From: Streptomyces sp. SID13726
Lineage (GTDB): Bacteria > Actinomycetota > Actinomycetes > Streptomycetales > Streptomycetaceae
DNA length: 64,000 bases
Direction: 5' to 3'
Assembly: GCF_010548375.1 (NCBI RefSeq)
Contig: NZ_JAAGLY010000010.1
Coordinates: 62,001 to 126,000 of the forward strand
How positions within the stretch are numbered: the first letter of the stretch is position 1; every line of letters begins with the position of its first letter. The position numbers and the translations under genes are program-made. The notes under the pieces are model-generated. The model was not told the origin of the DNA, did no database searches, and saw only the letters and a list, made by a program, of their open reading frames with translations. This document shows, one piece after another, positions 17,401-25,563 of the stretch.

Positions 17401-18578
17401 GCGAGGCCAAGGACCAGCGCGAGCGCGAGGCCCGGCTGGAACTTGTAGATGTTGCGGAAGGGGGCGAGACCGCCGTTCAGCCAGTCCTGCACCAGCCCGT
17501 GGAAGGGCGCGCCGAACGCGCCGCCGTACCCCGCGAGCAGCACCAGGACGGCTGTCAGCACGGTCAGCACCAGCCAGCGCCGCTCCGGCATGTCCCGCCG
17601 GGCGAGGCCCGCGAGGCCGAACCCGGCGGCGAACGCCGAGCAGAGGATCGCGATCACCGAGGAGGCCACGGTCCAGCCGGCCGGCAGCCACGCCTCTCCC
17701 AGATGGAGATAGGCCACCCAGTTCCCGGCCCCGCGCAGGGCCTCCGTCGCCGACATCGTCTCGGTCGTGGTGCGTGCGCTCTCGACGTACGGCAGGAAGT
17801 TCTCGCCGTAGAACCCGAGCAACAGCAGCGGGATCACCCACCAGGCCGTCGCCAGGATCACCCCCGGCACCCACCAGGCGATCAGCTTGCGCTGCCGTGG
17901 TCCGGGCGGCCGGGAGAGCAGATACAGCCCGACGGGCAGCAGACAGGCCAGCGTCGAGGCCGCGTTGACCCCGCCCATGAACGGGATGATCAGCGCCGAG
18001 CGCAGGGCGGCGATCCGGGCGCTGTAGCGCTCGTTCGTCAGCGGCAGCAGCACCCAGGGCAGGAACGCGCCGGGCAGCGCGGCGGCCGAGGTCGAGCCGA
18101 CGACGATCGTGAAGGTCGGCCACAGCGCGTACGCGACGGCGGCGAGCAGCCTTCCCGATCCGTTGCCGACGCGCAGCCGTTCGGCCAGCCTGAGCGCACC
18201 CCAGAACGCCACCGACACGACCAGCGACAGCCACAGCCGCTCCACCAGCCACACCGGCAACTGCACGGCGTGGCCCAGCCAGTAGAACGGCAGCATCGGC
18301 CACAGATAGCCGACGTACTGGTCCTGGATCCCGCCGAAGGACCCCTGGTCGTGCCACAACTGCCCGAGATCGGCGAGGAATCTGCCCGGATCGACGGTCA
18401 CGCCGAGCTTGGTGTCGAAGGTCTGCCGGCCCGGGTGCACCGCCAGGATCAGCACGAACACCACGGCCCAGAACCCGAGCAGCCAGCGCCGCGACCGGGG
18501 GCCCTCCGGCGGCCCCGACATGATCGCGGTGCCGGCGGCGGCCGCCGGAGGAGGAGCCTGGACCGTGGACGTCGTCAT
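14448..18578 (-). CDS. AftD-like alpha-(1->3)-arabinofuranosyltransferase (GT-C, DUF3367)
   Basis: About 1376 residues. N-terminal GT-C glycosyltransferase with about 11 TM helices (residues 30-450; periplasmic first loop QTFDTKLGVTVDPGRFL, then PFYWLGHAVQLPVWLVERLW) as in mycobacterial AftD, which adds arabinofuranose to arabinogalactan or LAM. The large extracellular C-terminal part contains two discoidin/CBM-like units (NAFDGNPDTAWAEG and NLTDGDLTTAWIAGDRP), then YLTTYENYNDGWRATLDG, and ends in several TM helices. Streptomyces lack mycolyl-arabinogalactan, so the acceptor is unknown, but an arabinan-containing surface polymer is a reasonable guess. ATG at 18578 overlaps the upstream stop (ATGA); a GTG at 18587 is an alternative. 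Coupled to both neighbours. Confidence 0.87.
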   Translation of the reverse strand: MTTSTVQAPPPAAAAGTAIMSGPPEGPRSRRWLLGFWAVVFVLILAVHPGRQTFDTKLGVTVDPGRFLADLGQLWHDQGSFGGIQDQYVGYLWPMLPFYWLGHAVQLPVWLVERLWLSLVVSVAFWGALRLAERLRVGNGSGRLLAAVAYALWPTFTIVVGSTSAAALPGAFLPWVLLPLTNERYSARIAALRSALIIPFMGGVNAASTLACLLPVGLYLLSRPPGPRQRKLIAWWVPGVILATAWWVIPLLLLGFYGENFLPYVESARTTTETMSATEALRGAGNWVAYLHLGEAWLPAGWTVASSVIAILCSAFAAGFGLAGLARRDMPERRWLVLTVLTAVLVLLAGYGGAFGAPFHGLVQDWLNGGLAPFRNIYKFQPGLALALVLGLAHLVGVAAEPRGAREIRGRRYAPLVAAVLVLPGLMWPYLNGSILSPGSFQELPKYWHTTADWLEKYSPDSRALVVPATAHGIYTWGSPIDQPLDVLAESRWAQRDYVPFGTPGNRRATDAVEQALMTGGEIPGLADYLSRAGVYYVVVRNDLDPDQIGTVSSSVVKRALEQSGYERVTGLGPVMTVGRIAHDTPLQIEGLYPRQRAVEIFRPADEDVPRPGQAGLMPVADTAQVSGGPESLLPLATELRGRATVLTGDNHPGLGTPPLQIVGDGLRRADTRFGLVNANTSYTYTADERNASGAAQDAGEKPHQILPAKGLDHQTVAELRGARTVTASSYGSWLFHLPQFDPVNAFDGNPDTAWAEGVAGSPDGQWLRIGFSDPAYDMPSSFKVTPLPQESVRSAATEVRVETERGSRTSFLRADGSTQSVKSPPGATGWMKLTITESVARRTGLAGAGFSEISLPHVQVTRLLRLPTDADASDAPAGIVSLHRVPDPAGISPTGTEAGLHRRFDTASAGTYSVQASAVPVTGEELDKLLYEVAPDQRNRITATADSTAALGTGLSARNLTDGDLTTAWIAGDRPTIHLRWNGKQPVGEVVLAPAGGLSTRPTEVDISSPDGATIAGVDENGAVRFPAITTDRLDITITRTAPLTLHNPVADEDLQLPVGLTEAYIPALDQYRTPQPKESRRFTLPCGKGPTVAVDGKLYPTNVSGQIRDLTDRRELKVTLCQGGSPDPELSLASGEHVVEGGDAGPLALTDLTLTRGTVAEPTALDRELRVQDWLGDKRAVTVGSGAASYLTTYENYNDGWRATLDGKSLSPVRLDGWQQGWRVPAGAGGTVKLSYGPATTYDGALIGSGAALAVLVGLVLWRRRSPNPDEPQRVPPEPGLWLGAVALTLVAVVIAGWFALLVPALALLAHRRHTWLVPIALVALAGAGIAAATGAGEPVGMSEGAFGHAAQLLALIGLFAALVSLPERRGEPS

Positions 18579-19384
18579 GGTGGACACCGCCGGAGAATGA
18601 GGAGGAGGTTCCAGGTGGCCACCTCACGGATGCCGGGAGCCCGTACGACGGTCTCCGCGAGGAAGGGCCAGTAGCGGGAGCGCGCCGAGACGACCGTGAC
18701 GTCGTCCCGGGCACGCACCTGCCGCAGGGTCGGGCCGATGTGCACGGCGAACAGGTTCTCGCCGAGGGTGTGCTTGGCGGCCTTCCCGGTACGCCGCCGG
18801 TACCGGGCCCGCGCCCGCTCGGCCCCCAGGTAGTGCCAGGGCGCCCACTCGTGACCGCCCCACGGGGACAGCCAGTTGGTGAACGACACGTAGATCAGCC
18901 CACCGGGCCGGGTCACGCGGATCAGCTCACTGAGAAAGGTCTGCGGATCGGCCACGTGCTCAAGGACGTTGGAGGAGAACGTGACGTCGGCGGACCCGTC
19001 CTGGAGGGGCAGCAGATAACCGTCGGCGATCACGGTGGAGTCGGGCGGTTTGTCTCCGAGTTCGGCGGGATCGGGCTCGAAGAGGTACGCGTCCGCCCCT
19101 CGCCGCCGGAACTCCTCGGTGAAGTACCCGCTGCCACCACCGACGTCCACGACGGTACGCCCGGCGAGGGGACCGTCGTAGGCCTCGACTTGATTGACGG
19201 CATCGCGAGCGAGGAGTGCATAGCAGGACTCCGGATCATCCTGTTCACGGAGAAAGGCCCGGAAGAGCGCAAGGGAACGTCGAAACGAGGGGTCCTTGAT
19301 TTCTTGGGGGCGCGGGGCAGCGCTGGATATGCGGCTACCGCCGCGCGAGCGCGACAAGCCACGACGCACCCGAGGCCGCCTCAC
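18575..19384 (-). CDS. SAM-dependent methyltransferase
   Basis: 269 residues if started at the GTG at 19384, which overlaps the glycosyltransferase stop (GTGA) and is preceded by GGGGG. SAM motif I VVDVGGGSGYFTEEFRRRGA (about residue 75), LFEPDPAEL, then SNVLEHVADPQTFLSELIRV and RPGGLIYVSFTNWLSPWGGHEW, the latter typical of glycan-cluster methyltransferases. The first 25 or so codons (RGLSRSRGGSRISSAAPRPQ) come from a GC-rich chromosomal repeat almost identical to one at 27.3 kb, so the native N-terminus may have been remodelled; conserved sequence begins near EIKDPSFRRSLALF. Confidence 0.86.
   Translation of the reverse strand: MRRPRVRRGLSRSRGGSRISSAAPRPQEIKDPSFRRSLALFRAFLREQDDPESCYALLARDAVNQVEAYDGPLAGRTVVDVGGGSGYFTEEFRRRGADAYLFEPDPAELGDKPPDSTVIADGYLLPLQDGSADVTFSSNVLEHVADPQTFLSELIRVTRPGGLIYVSFTNWLSPWGGHEWAPWHYLGAERARARYRRRTGKAAKHTLGENLFAVHIGPTLRQVRARDDVTVVSARSRYWPFLAETVVRAPGIREVATWNLLLILRRCPP
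19306..19361. repeat. GC-rich repeat copy overlapping a gene start
   Basis: Contains GGGGGCGCGGGGCAGCGCTG and then GCGGCTACCGCCGCGCGAGC; matches the element at 27301-27373 with only scattered substitutions over about 55 bp. Here it encodes the N-terminal residues of the methyltransferase at 18575-19384. Confidence 0.72.
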
Positions 19385-20565
19385 GACCCCCAGCCCCTCA
19401 CCGCCTCGGAGGCAACCGCCCGAAACTGTCTGACAGTCCGATGCCAGCGATACCGAGCCGCCCGATCCCGAGCAGCCTTGCCCATCAACTCCCGCCGGTG
19501 CGAGGACAGAGCCAAGGTGCACCAGGACGCGGCGAAAGAAGACTCCCCCCGCGCCAACACCCCCGTCTCCCCGTCCATGACGGAATCCCGCAGCCCAGGC
19601 ACGTCGAACGCGATGGTCGGCGTCTGACGGGTCGCGGCTTCGGTCACCACCAGCCCCCACCCCTCCACCGCGGACGGATGCAGCAGCAACCACGCCTCGC
19701 AGAGCAGCCGGTGCTTCTCCGCCTCGGACACATGCCCGGCGAACTCCACGCCAGGACCGGCGAGTTGCTCCAGGCGAGCCCTCTCGGGCCCGTCCCCGAC
19801 GATCACCAGCCGACCTCCGGTCACCGGCCGCACCCGCTCCCAGAGCCTCAGCAGCAGATCGATCCGCTTGTACTCGACGAGCCGGCCCACGGCCACGAAC
19901 AACGGTTCCGGTGAGCGCCGCGCCAGTGGCCCCGGCTCCTCGACCCCGTTGTGCACGACCCGGATGCGGTCCCGCTCGACACCGATCGCCCGCAGCGCGT
20001 GAGCCGTGGACGGAGAGACGGCCACCAGCAGGTTCCGATGCCGGGCGGCGCCCGCCAGTGCCCAGTGTTCGAGTCTTCGGCCGATCCGCGCGGCCGGGGC
20101 CAGCGCCCCGCCGAACCGCATCTTCCACAGATCGGTGTGCACATGGTTGACCAGGCACAGGGTGGGCCCGCGGTGCCAGAGGTTCGCGAGGTACGGCATG
20201 CCGTTGCACACCTCGACCAGCAGGTCGGTCTCGCCGACCTGGCGGGTGAAGGCCGTACGGGCCCGCAGGTAGTGGCCGAACTCGCCGCCCGCCGACACGA
20301 CCCGGTAGTCCCGGTAGGCCGCGGGGCCGCCGCACAGCAGGGTCACCTGGTGACCGAGTCCGGTCAGGCCCTCGGCGAGCCGGTCGACGAGCAGCTCGGA
20401 GCCGCCGGCGGCCGGGTTGCCCAGGTCACGATGGGCGAGAAAGACGATACGGCGCGGAGGTGGGGGGAGCGCCGGAAGATGGTGCGGTGAACCGTGCTGT
20501 GCGGGGTGTCGCTGGGCCGGCTGGGGAAGCCCGGCGTGCAGCGGGTGGTGCACGTGCTGGGGCAT
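19381..20565 (-). CDS. GT4-family glycosyltransferase
   Basis: 394 residues; GT-B retaining glycosyltransferase using nucleotide sugars. N-terminal HRDLGNPAAGGSELLVDRLA (donor-side GG loop), C-terminal domain FVAVGRLVEYKRIDLLLRLW, IVGDGPERARLEQLA, and the catalytic E-x7-E type segment HPSAVEGWGLVVTEAA. Start ATG 20565 chosen because GGAG precedes it and conserved sequence begins about 35 residues in; a longer reading to 20718 is not needed. First gene of the tightly coupled glycan operon; 193 bp separate it from the DUF3068 gene upstream. Confidence 0.9.
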   Translation of the reverse strand: MPQHVHHPLHAGLPQPAQRHPAQHGSPHHLPALPPPPRRIVFLAHRDLGNPAAGGSELLVDRLAEGLTGLGHQVTLLCGGPAAYRDYRVVSAGGEFGHYLRARTAFTRQVGETDLLVEVCNGMPYLANLWHRGPTLCLVNHVHTDLWKMRFGGALAPAARIGRRLEHWALAGAARHRNLLVAVSPSTAHALRAIGVERDRIRVVHNGVEEPGPLARRSPEPLFVAVGRLVEYKRIDLLLRLWERVRPVTGGRLVIVGDGPERARLEQLAGPGVEFAGHVSEAEKHRLLCEAWLLLHPSAVEGWGLVVTEAATRQTPTIAFDVPGLRDSVMDGETGVLARGESSFAASWCTLALSSHRRELMGKAARDRAARYRWHRTVRQFRAVASEAVRGWGS

Positions 20566-20758
20566 GGGTGCTCCAACTCGTCTCAGGGTGCGGAACTCAG
20601 CGGTGTCTTTTCGGCTGGTTGTGGGGGGACTGAGCGTTTCCTGGGAGGGGGTTGTGGGCGGGTTGTGCTCGGGTGGGGTGGCACAGTTTTCGCCGACCCG
20701 TTCGCCGTGGCTACTCACGCACGTGACAATTTCCGGCGTTATTAGAGCTGACGTCCAG

Positions 20759-21748
20759 TCACATCGTGAGAACGGGCTGGGGTTTGTCGCCCATATCGGT
20801 CGACTCGGGACGCCTGCGCCCCCGCACCACCAAAACGCCCCCTATGACCGCCAGTACGAATCCGGCCACAGCGGTCCCGATCGGCAACGTCTCGCTCACG
20901 GCACGCAGTTGTCCGCTGTCCCGCTTCGCCAGCCGTACCGCCTCCTTCTGGGTCGCGGTGGTGAACGCGATCCTCCGGCTGTCCAGGAGGACGACCGCGT
21001 CCTTCTTCGCGCCCGGGGCCCGCAGGGTGCGCTTCGGGCCGACCTGCGCGTAGATCACCCGGCCGGTGCGCTGGTCCACGACCAGCTCGATGCCGTGGTT
21101 GGAGTACCACTCCTCGGCCAGCACCTGCGGCCGGCCGGGCTCGTCGACGATCGTGCCCGGCACCAGCCGGGTCCCGGTCCTCGCCGGGGGGACCGTGCCG
21201 GCGAACCGGTAACCCGTGTACCCCTGAACCTTCTTCGTACCCCGGTAGTGCAGAGTCACCGTCGAACCCAAGGAGTTGTCCCACCACTGGTAGGAGCGTC
21301 GCTGCACGTCGAAGGGGAACTTCAGATAGGCCTCGCCCTCGATGTACGGCTTCTCGCCGCAGCAGTGCACCGGCCTGGTGGTCTTCCGGTCCATGACCCA
21401 GCGGTGCGGGACGAACTCCAGGGCGTCGTGCGGGTCGGCGGCCGGCAGCGTCTTGTCGGTGTCGACGGTGGTGGTGACGTCCCACACCGCCGCCCGGCCG
21501 CTGCGCTCGCTGTCCTCGACGTCACCGCGCACCCGCTGGGTGACGGTGATCCGCTGCCCCGGAACCGTCTCCAGCTCCTCGGTGTCGAAGACGCTGCCCG
21601 TGCCGCGGTACACGGCGGTCTGGTCGATGTCGATCGGGTTCACGGCGGCCCGTGGCGTGACGTACCACGCGAGCAGCGGCGCCAGCACCAGCAGAAACGT
21701 GCCGAGTCCCAGCAGAATCAGGGAGATTGGAGAGGCTGTACGGCGCAT
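20759..21748 (-). CDS. DUF3068 membrane-anchored extracellular protein
   Basis: 329 residues. N-terminal TM helix (ISLILLGLGTFLLVLAPLLA), a long extracellular beta-rich region (DQTAVYRGTGSVFDTEELE, CCGEKPYIEGEAYLKFPF, YRGTKKVQGYTGYRF, LAEEWYSNHGIELVVDQRTG), C-terminal TM (GTAVAGFVLAVIGGVLVVRG) and short basic tail. This is the DUF3068/PorA-like architecture found in actinobacteria, often near envelope glycan genes. No catalytic motif seen. Probably functions at the outer face of the membrane with the AftD-like enzyme (inference). Start ATG at 21748. Confidence 0.82.
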   Translation of the reverse strand: MRRTASPISLILLGLGTFLLVLAPLLAWYVTPRAAVNPIDIDQTAVYRGTGSVFDTEELETVPGQRITVTQRVRGDVEDSERSGRAAVWDVTTTVDTDKTLPAADPHDALEFVPHRWVMDRKTTRPVHCCGEKPYIEGEAYLKFPFDVQRRSYQWWDNSLGSTVTLHYRGTKKVQGYTGYRFAGTVPPARTGTRLVPGTIVDEPGRPQVLAEEWYSNHGIELVVDQRTGRVIYAQVGPKRTLRAPGAKKDAVVLLDSRRIAFTTATQKEAVRLAKRDSGQLRAVSETLPIGTAVAGFVLAVIGGVLVVRGRRRPESTDMGDKPQPVLTM

Positions 21749-21826
21749 CCGGACACTCCTGTGTCGTGAGGTGACGGAGTTCGGGCCGCTCTATGGGCCG
21801 GAGACCGTAGGCGTCTGGGCACGGGG

Positions 21827-21855
21827 TGTCAATGTCTTGACGGATTGTCAATGTC
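21827..21855. promoter_or_regulatory. Direct repeat TGTCAATGTC in promoter region
   Basis: TGTCAATGTC occurs at 21827-21836 and 21846-21855, 19 bp apart, between the divergent DUF3068 gene and the small membrane-protein gene. Two-turn spacing suggests a regulator binding to one helix face or tandem promoter elements. Confidence 0.45.
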
Positions 21856-21950
21856 CTGTCGACACTGGGCCGACAGGCAGGTGGGTACCGGGCCGGGCCC
21901 GGGTGGGGACGTACGCCGGATCGAGTCGCTCGAGAGAGGCTGCCCCTGCG

Positions 21951-22103
21951 ATGTCCAGACTGCTCGCCGCCGCACTGACCATGGTCGCCGCCGCTCTGCT
22001 CGCCGTCGGTGCCGCGCTCGGCATCGTCGCGCTCCTGGAGGCGACGCCCGAGCAGCCCAACACCCCGTTGATCACGTACGAGCAAGCGGACCAGGGGAGT
22101 TGA
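21951..22103 (+). CDS. Small single-span membrane protein
   Basis: 50 residues: MSRLLAAALTMVAAALLAVG starts a single hydrophobic helix (about residues 4-30) followed by ATPEQPNTPLITYEQADQGS outside. Codon bias is normal for the genome. It ends three bases before the PucR-type gene with which it is probably co-transcribed. Resembles DUF2613-type small proteins in length and layout, but I cannot confirm that. The ribosome-binding site is weak (GAGAGAGGC about 12 bases upstream). Confidence 0.65.
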   Translation: MSRLLAAALTMVAAALLAVGAALGIVALLEATPEQPNTPLITYEQADQGS

Positions 22104-22106
22104 CCG

Positions 22107-23342
22107 GTGGCCGCCCGTCCGGCAACCGTGAACTCCAGGACCCGCTCGGCCTGGCGCGACGTCCCCCGGGTCCAGGTCCGCCGGTTCGCGGCGATCGCCA
22201 TGGCCGAGGCACCGGCCCTCGCGGAGGAGATCCTTCAGGAGATCCGCCGCGAGTACCCCCAACTGCCGGTCGTCCTCGACGAGTCGGGCGAGCCGATGGC
22301 ACTGGTCGGCATCCGCCGGGCGATCGAGGTCTTCGTCCAGCACCTGGAGACCGCGGAGGGCCGGCCGACCGTCCCGCCGGGCGTCTTCCAGGAGTTCGGC
22401 CGGGGCGAGGGCCTCAACGGCCGCAGCCTGGACTCCCTCCAGGCGATCTACCGGATGGGCGTACGGCTGGCCTGGCGCCGTTTCGCCGAGATCGGCCAGC
22501 GGGTGGAGATCCCGCCGCCGGCGATGTACGAGCTGGTGGACGCGGGGTACGAGTATCTCGACGGCCTGGTCGACCAGTCGGTCCGCGGCTACGCCGAGGC
22601 GGCGGCGCGCGAGGCGGGCGAGCGGCTGCGGCTCCAGCGCAGGCTGATGGAGCTGCTGCTCGCCGAACGCCACCACGGCGACCCGGCCGACGCCCTCACC
22701 GAACGCGCGGCCCGGATCGGCTGGCCGCTGCCCGGGAAGGTCGCGGTGGGCGTCCTGCTGCGCCCGGCCCGCGAGGCGATGGCCCCGGCGGTCGGCCAGG
22801 GCGTCCTCCTCGACATGGACTACGAACAGCCCCGCATGGTCGTACCGGAACCGGACGCGGCCGGCCGCCCCGAACTGCTGCACCGGGCCCTGGCCGGCTG
22901 GGCGGGCGCGATCGGACCCCCGGTCCCGCTGCCCGACGCGGCGAAGTCGCTGCGCTGGGCGGAGGCGGCCGTACGCCTGATGGAACGCGACCTGCTCCCC
23001 GCCGGCGAGGTCCTGTACTGCACGGAACACACCGAGGCGCTGGTCCTGCTCCAGCCCGAGGAGCTGATCGACGACCTGGCCCTGCGCTGCCTGGCCCCCC
23101 TCTCCCACTGCGGCCCCACCCACGCCCGCCGCCTCGCCGAGACCCTCCTGGCCTGGCTGGAGACGAGAGGCGGAGCCCCCGAGGTGGCCACCCGCCTCGG
23201 CGTCCACCCCCAGACCGTCCGCTACCGCCTCCGCCAGATCCGGGAACTCTGGGGCACCGGCATCGACGACCCGGACCGCCGGTTCGAGCTGGAGCTGGTG
23301 CTGCGGGCACGGCGGTTGCGGGGCGAGCTGGGGGAGCGGTGA
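22107..23342 (+). CDS. PucR/CdaR-type helix-turn-helix regulator
   Basis: 411 residues. An N-terminal helical region (RsbRD-like: LAEEILQEIRREYP, LDSLQAIYRMGVRLAWRRF) is followed by a degenerate GGDEF-like middle and a C-terminal PucR HTH_30 domain (HARRLAETLLAWLETRGGAPEVATRLGVHPQTVRYRLRQIRELWG, about residues 345-395). Such Streptomyces regulators include activators of envelope, antibiotic and purine genes. GTG at 22107 with GGGGAG upstream. Divergent from the glycan operon, so may sense or control it, but no direct sign is visible. Confidence 0.88.
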   Translation: MAARPATVNSRTRSAWRDVPRVQVRRFAAIAMAEAPALAEEILQEIRREYPQLPVVLDESGEPMALVGIRRAIEVFVQHLETAEGRPTVPPGVFQEFGRGEGLNGRSLDSLQAIYRMGVRLAWRRFAEIGQRVEIPPPAMYELVDAGYEYLDGLVDQSVRGYAEAAAREAGERLRLQRRLMELLLAERHHGDPADALTERAARIGWPLPGKVAVGVLLRPAREAMAPAVGQGVLLDMDYEQPRMVVPEPDAAGRPELLHRALAGWAGAIGPPVPLPDAAKSLRWAEAAVRLMERDLLPAGEVLYCTEHTEALVLLQPEELIDDLALRCLAPLSHCGPTHARRLAETLLAWLETRGGAPEVATRLGVHPQTVRYRLRQIRELWGTGIDDPDRRFELELVLRARRLRGELGER

Positions 23343-23349
23343 GCCGGGT

Positions 23350-25422
23350 TCAGAGCCGGACGACCACGCCGGTGTAGAAGCGGTGCACCGCGTCGTCGAC
23401 GCTGCGGATGAAGCTGGTCTCGGCGTTGCCGCGGCTGCTGCCCATGTTCTTGAAGAGGGACAGCCGGAAACCGGTGATCCGGGTGGCGCCGCCCTTCGGC
23501 AGCATGTCCGCCGGTTCGGGGCGCAGCCGCTCCAGGGTGCCCCGGGGACCGCCGGTGCCGCCTTCCACCAGGGTCTCCACGTGCAGGTCCGCCGGTGCCT
23601 CGGCGAGCTTGCGGACCAGGCGCTTGGCCCAGGTCAGCGGATAGCCCTGCTCGGGCGCGGGGATCTCGATGGAGGTGCGCAGCTTCCCGGTGCGCAGATC
23701 GGCGCCGATGGTGAGCAGACCGGGCGCCTGCTCGACGCGGAGTTCCGCCTGGAGCCTGCCTTCCGCGCACAGCCGGTCGGCGAGCCGCACCCGGCGGGTC
23801 CCGGGGTCGCTGCCGCGCCGGGCGCGCTGGGCGGGCAGCACCTTCTGCCCGAGTTCGCCGCCGAGCCTGAGGCACACCTGGCGGACGAGGCGCTCCCAGC
23901 TCTCCACCACTTCGAGGGCGCGCGGGTCGCCCTGGCACAGGGTCTCGTCGTTGATGCCGTTGCGTACCGGCACCCAGGCCGAGCCCATGTTCTGGAAGCC
24001 GTGGCACCCGGAGTTCTCGTGCCGCAGATAGTGCAGCAGTTCCTGGAGCAGCCAGGTGCGCGCCGCGTTGCCGACCCCTTCGTGCTGGATCAGCAGCTGT
24101 GCCTGGTGGGCCACCTCCGCCCACGACAGGTGCCAGAGCGCCACCTGGTGCTTGCGCCGCCGGTCGATCTTCACGTCGACCAGGGGGCTGCCCTCCAGCG
24201 CCACGTCGTTGGACAGCGTGATCACGGCTTCGTAGCCGCGCCGGGCGGCGATGTCCATATAGGCCTGCACCTGGTCGGCCTTGAGGGCGTTGCCGTTGGT
24301 CTTGGTCTCGACGAGCGCCGTCCACAGCTTGCCGGCCCGCTCGATGCGGATCACTCCGTCGGGACGCCGGGGTGTGTCGCCGTGCGGCAGCGAGACCTCG
24401 GTGAACGTCTCCATCCGGCCGGACGGCGCCCCGAACGCGGCGGTGAGCCGTCTGCCGAACCGCGGCACCTGGGTCATCACCGACAACAGCACCGAGGTGG
24501 CGCGCATCTCCCGGTCCCGGTCGCTCTTGAGCGCGGAGACCGGGAAGAGCCTTGCGGGCTTCCAGGAGTCGTTCTCCGCCAGGGACTTCGGCGGCGCGGC
24601 GGGCGGGGCGGCCCGCTTCTTGGCGGTGCGGGGCCGGGCGGCGGGCTTGCGCGGGCCGCCCTCGTCGGCGGACCGGCGGGGCCCCGGCACGGCGTTCAGC
24701 GCGGCGTTCAGTGCGGCGGGCGGGGCCGGCTCGGGGGCCGGGTCGAGCGGTGCGCCGGCCGGACCGGCGTCCCCGGCCCGCTCCGGCACGAGGGCGGCCA
24801 CCGCGCTGTCCACGGCCTCGGCCACGGCTTCCTCGTCGGCCACCGAGCCGTCCACGCTCTCGGCGACGGCTTCCTCGTCGTCGTCGATGTCCACGCCGAA
24901 GTCCGTCGCCAGCCCCGCGAGGCCCGAGTCGTACCCCTGGCCCACGGCCCGGAACTTCCAGTCCTCCCCGCGCCGGTACAGCTCGCCGAAGATGATCGCG
25001 CTGACGGTGCCGGGGTCGCTGATGGGAAAGCGCAGCAGGTTCTCGCCGACCGCGTCGGAGAGGGTCACCCGGAGGTCGTCCAGTTCCCCGAAGTGCGCCC
25101 CGCCGTAGCGGCTCGCGGCGACGACGGCGCGGTCGACCTCGGGCGGGACGGCGGTCAGGTCGAAGCTGATCCGGTCCTCGTCGCCGTCCTCCGTGGGCGT
25201 CTTGTCCAGCAGATGCACGCTGCCGTCGGCGGCCACCGGGTTGTTGTAGAAGTAGAAGTCCGCGTCGCTGCGCACCTTGCCGTCCGGGCCCAGCAATAAG
25301 ACGGACACGTCCGCGTCCCCGTCACCGGCCGTACTGCTCCAGCCCAGGCTCACGATCACGGAGCCGACGTTCTCGCTCAGGGCCGACAGGGCAGAGTTCG
25401 ACCCCTTGGTCATTTCGTGCAC
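23350..25422 (-). CDS. TerD-domain protein fused to a restriction-nuclease-like domain
   Basis: 690 residues. Residues about 1-190 are a TerD-type Ca2+-binding stress domain (NVGSVIVSLGWSSTAGDGDADVSVLLLG, SDADFYFYNN, DRISFDLTAVPPEVDRAVVA). Residues 190-285 are a Pro/Ala/acidic linker with a repeated EEAVAE block. The remaining ~400 residues carry DGVIRIERAGKLWTALVETKTNGNALKADQVQAYMDIA, which fits the D...ExK core of PD-(D/E)XK nucleases. This suggests a ter-system component with DNA-cleaving or nucleic-acid function. GTG at 25422 is favoured by GGGGGG five bases upstream; ATG at 25413 (MTKGSNS) is the alternative. Stop faces the PucR gene stop (convergent, 7 bp apart). Confidence 0.8.
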   Translation of the reverse strand: MHEMTKGSNSALSALSENVGSVIVSLGWSSTAGDGDADVSVLLLGPDGKVRSDADFYFYNNPVAADGSVHLLDKTPTEDGDEDRISFDLTAVPPEVDRAVVAASRYGGAHFGELDDLRVTLSDAVGENLLRFPISDPGTVSAIIFGELYRRGEDWKFRAVGQGYDSGLAGLATDFGVDIDDDEEAVAESVDGSVADEEAVAEAVDSAVAALVPERAGDAGPAGAPLDPAPEPAPPAALNAALNAVPGPRRSADEGGPRKPAARPRTAKKRAAPPAAPPKSLAENDSWKPARLFPVSALKSDRDREMRATSVLLSVMTQVPRFGRRLTAAFGAPSGRMETFTEVSLPHGDTPRRPDGVIRIERAGKLWTALVETKTNGNALKADQVQAYMDIAARRGYEAVITLSNDVALEGSPLVDVKIDRRRKHQVALWHLSWAEVAHQAQLLIQHEGVGNAARTWLLQELLHYLRHENSGCHGFQNMGSAWVPVRNGINDETLCQGDPRALEVVESWERLVRQVCLRLGGELGQKVLPAQRARRGSDPGTRRVRLADRLCAEGRLQAELRVEQAPGLLTIGADLRTGKLRTSIEIPAPEQGYPLTWAKRLVRKLAEAPADLHVETLVEGGTGGPRGTLERLRPEPADMLPKGGATRITGFRLSLFKNMGSSRGNAETSFIRSVDDAVHRFYTGVVVRL

Positions 25423-25563
25423 GAGATCCCCCCAGGAACCGCATCCCCCAGGACACGCACGCAGTGTGACGTGTCGCACACGACCACAGTAGTACCGGCG
25501 GCGCACACCCGTACCCTTCCTGCGGAAACGGAACGGATACGGAGTTCGTGCCCCGCATGCCCA

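Noticed and set aside
25465..25480. TGTGACGTGTCGCACA near-palindrome upstream of the TerD-fusion gene
   Set aside because: Imperfect, single copy, and no regulator is linked; not enough to call a site.
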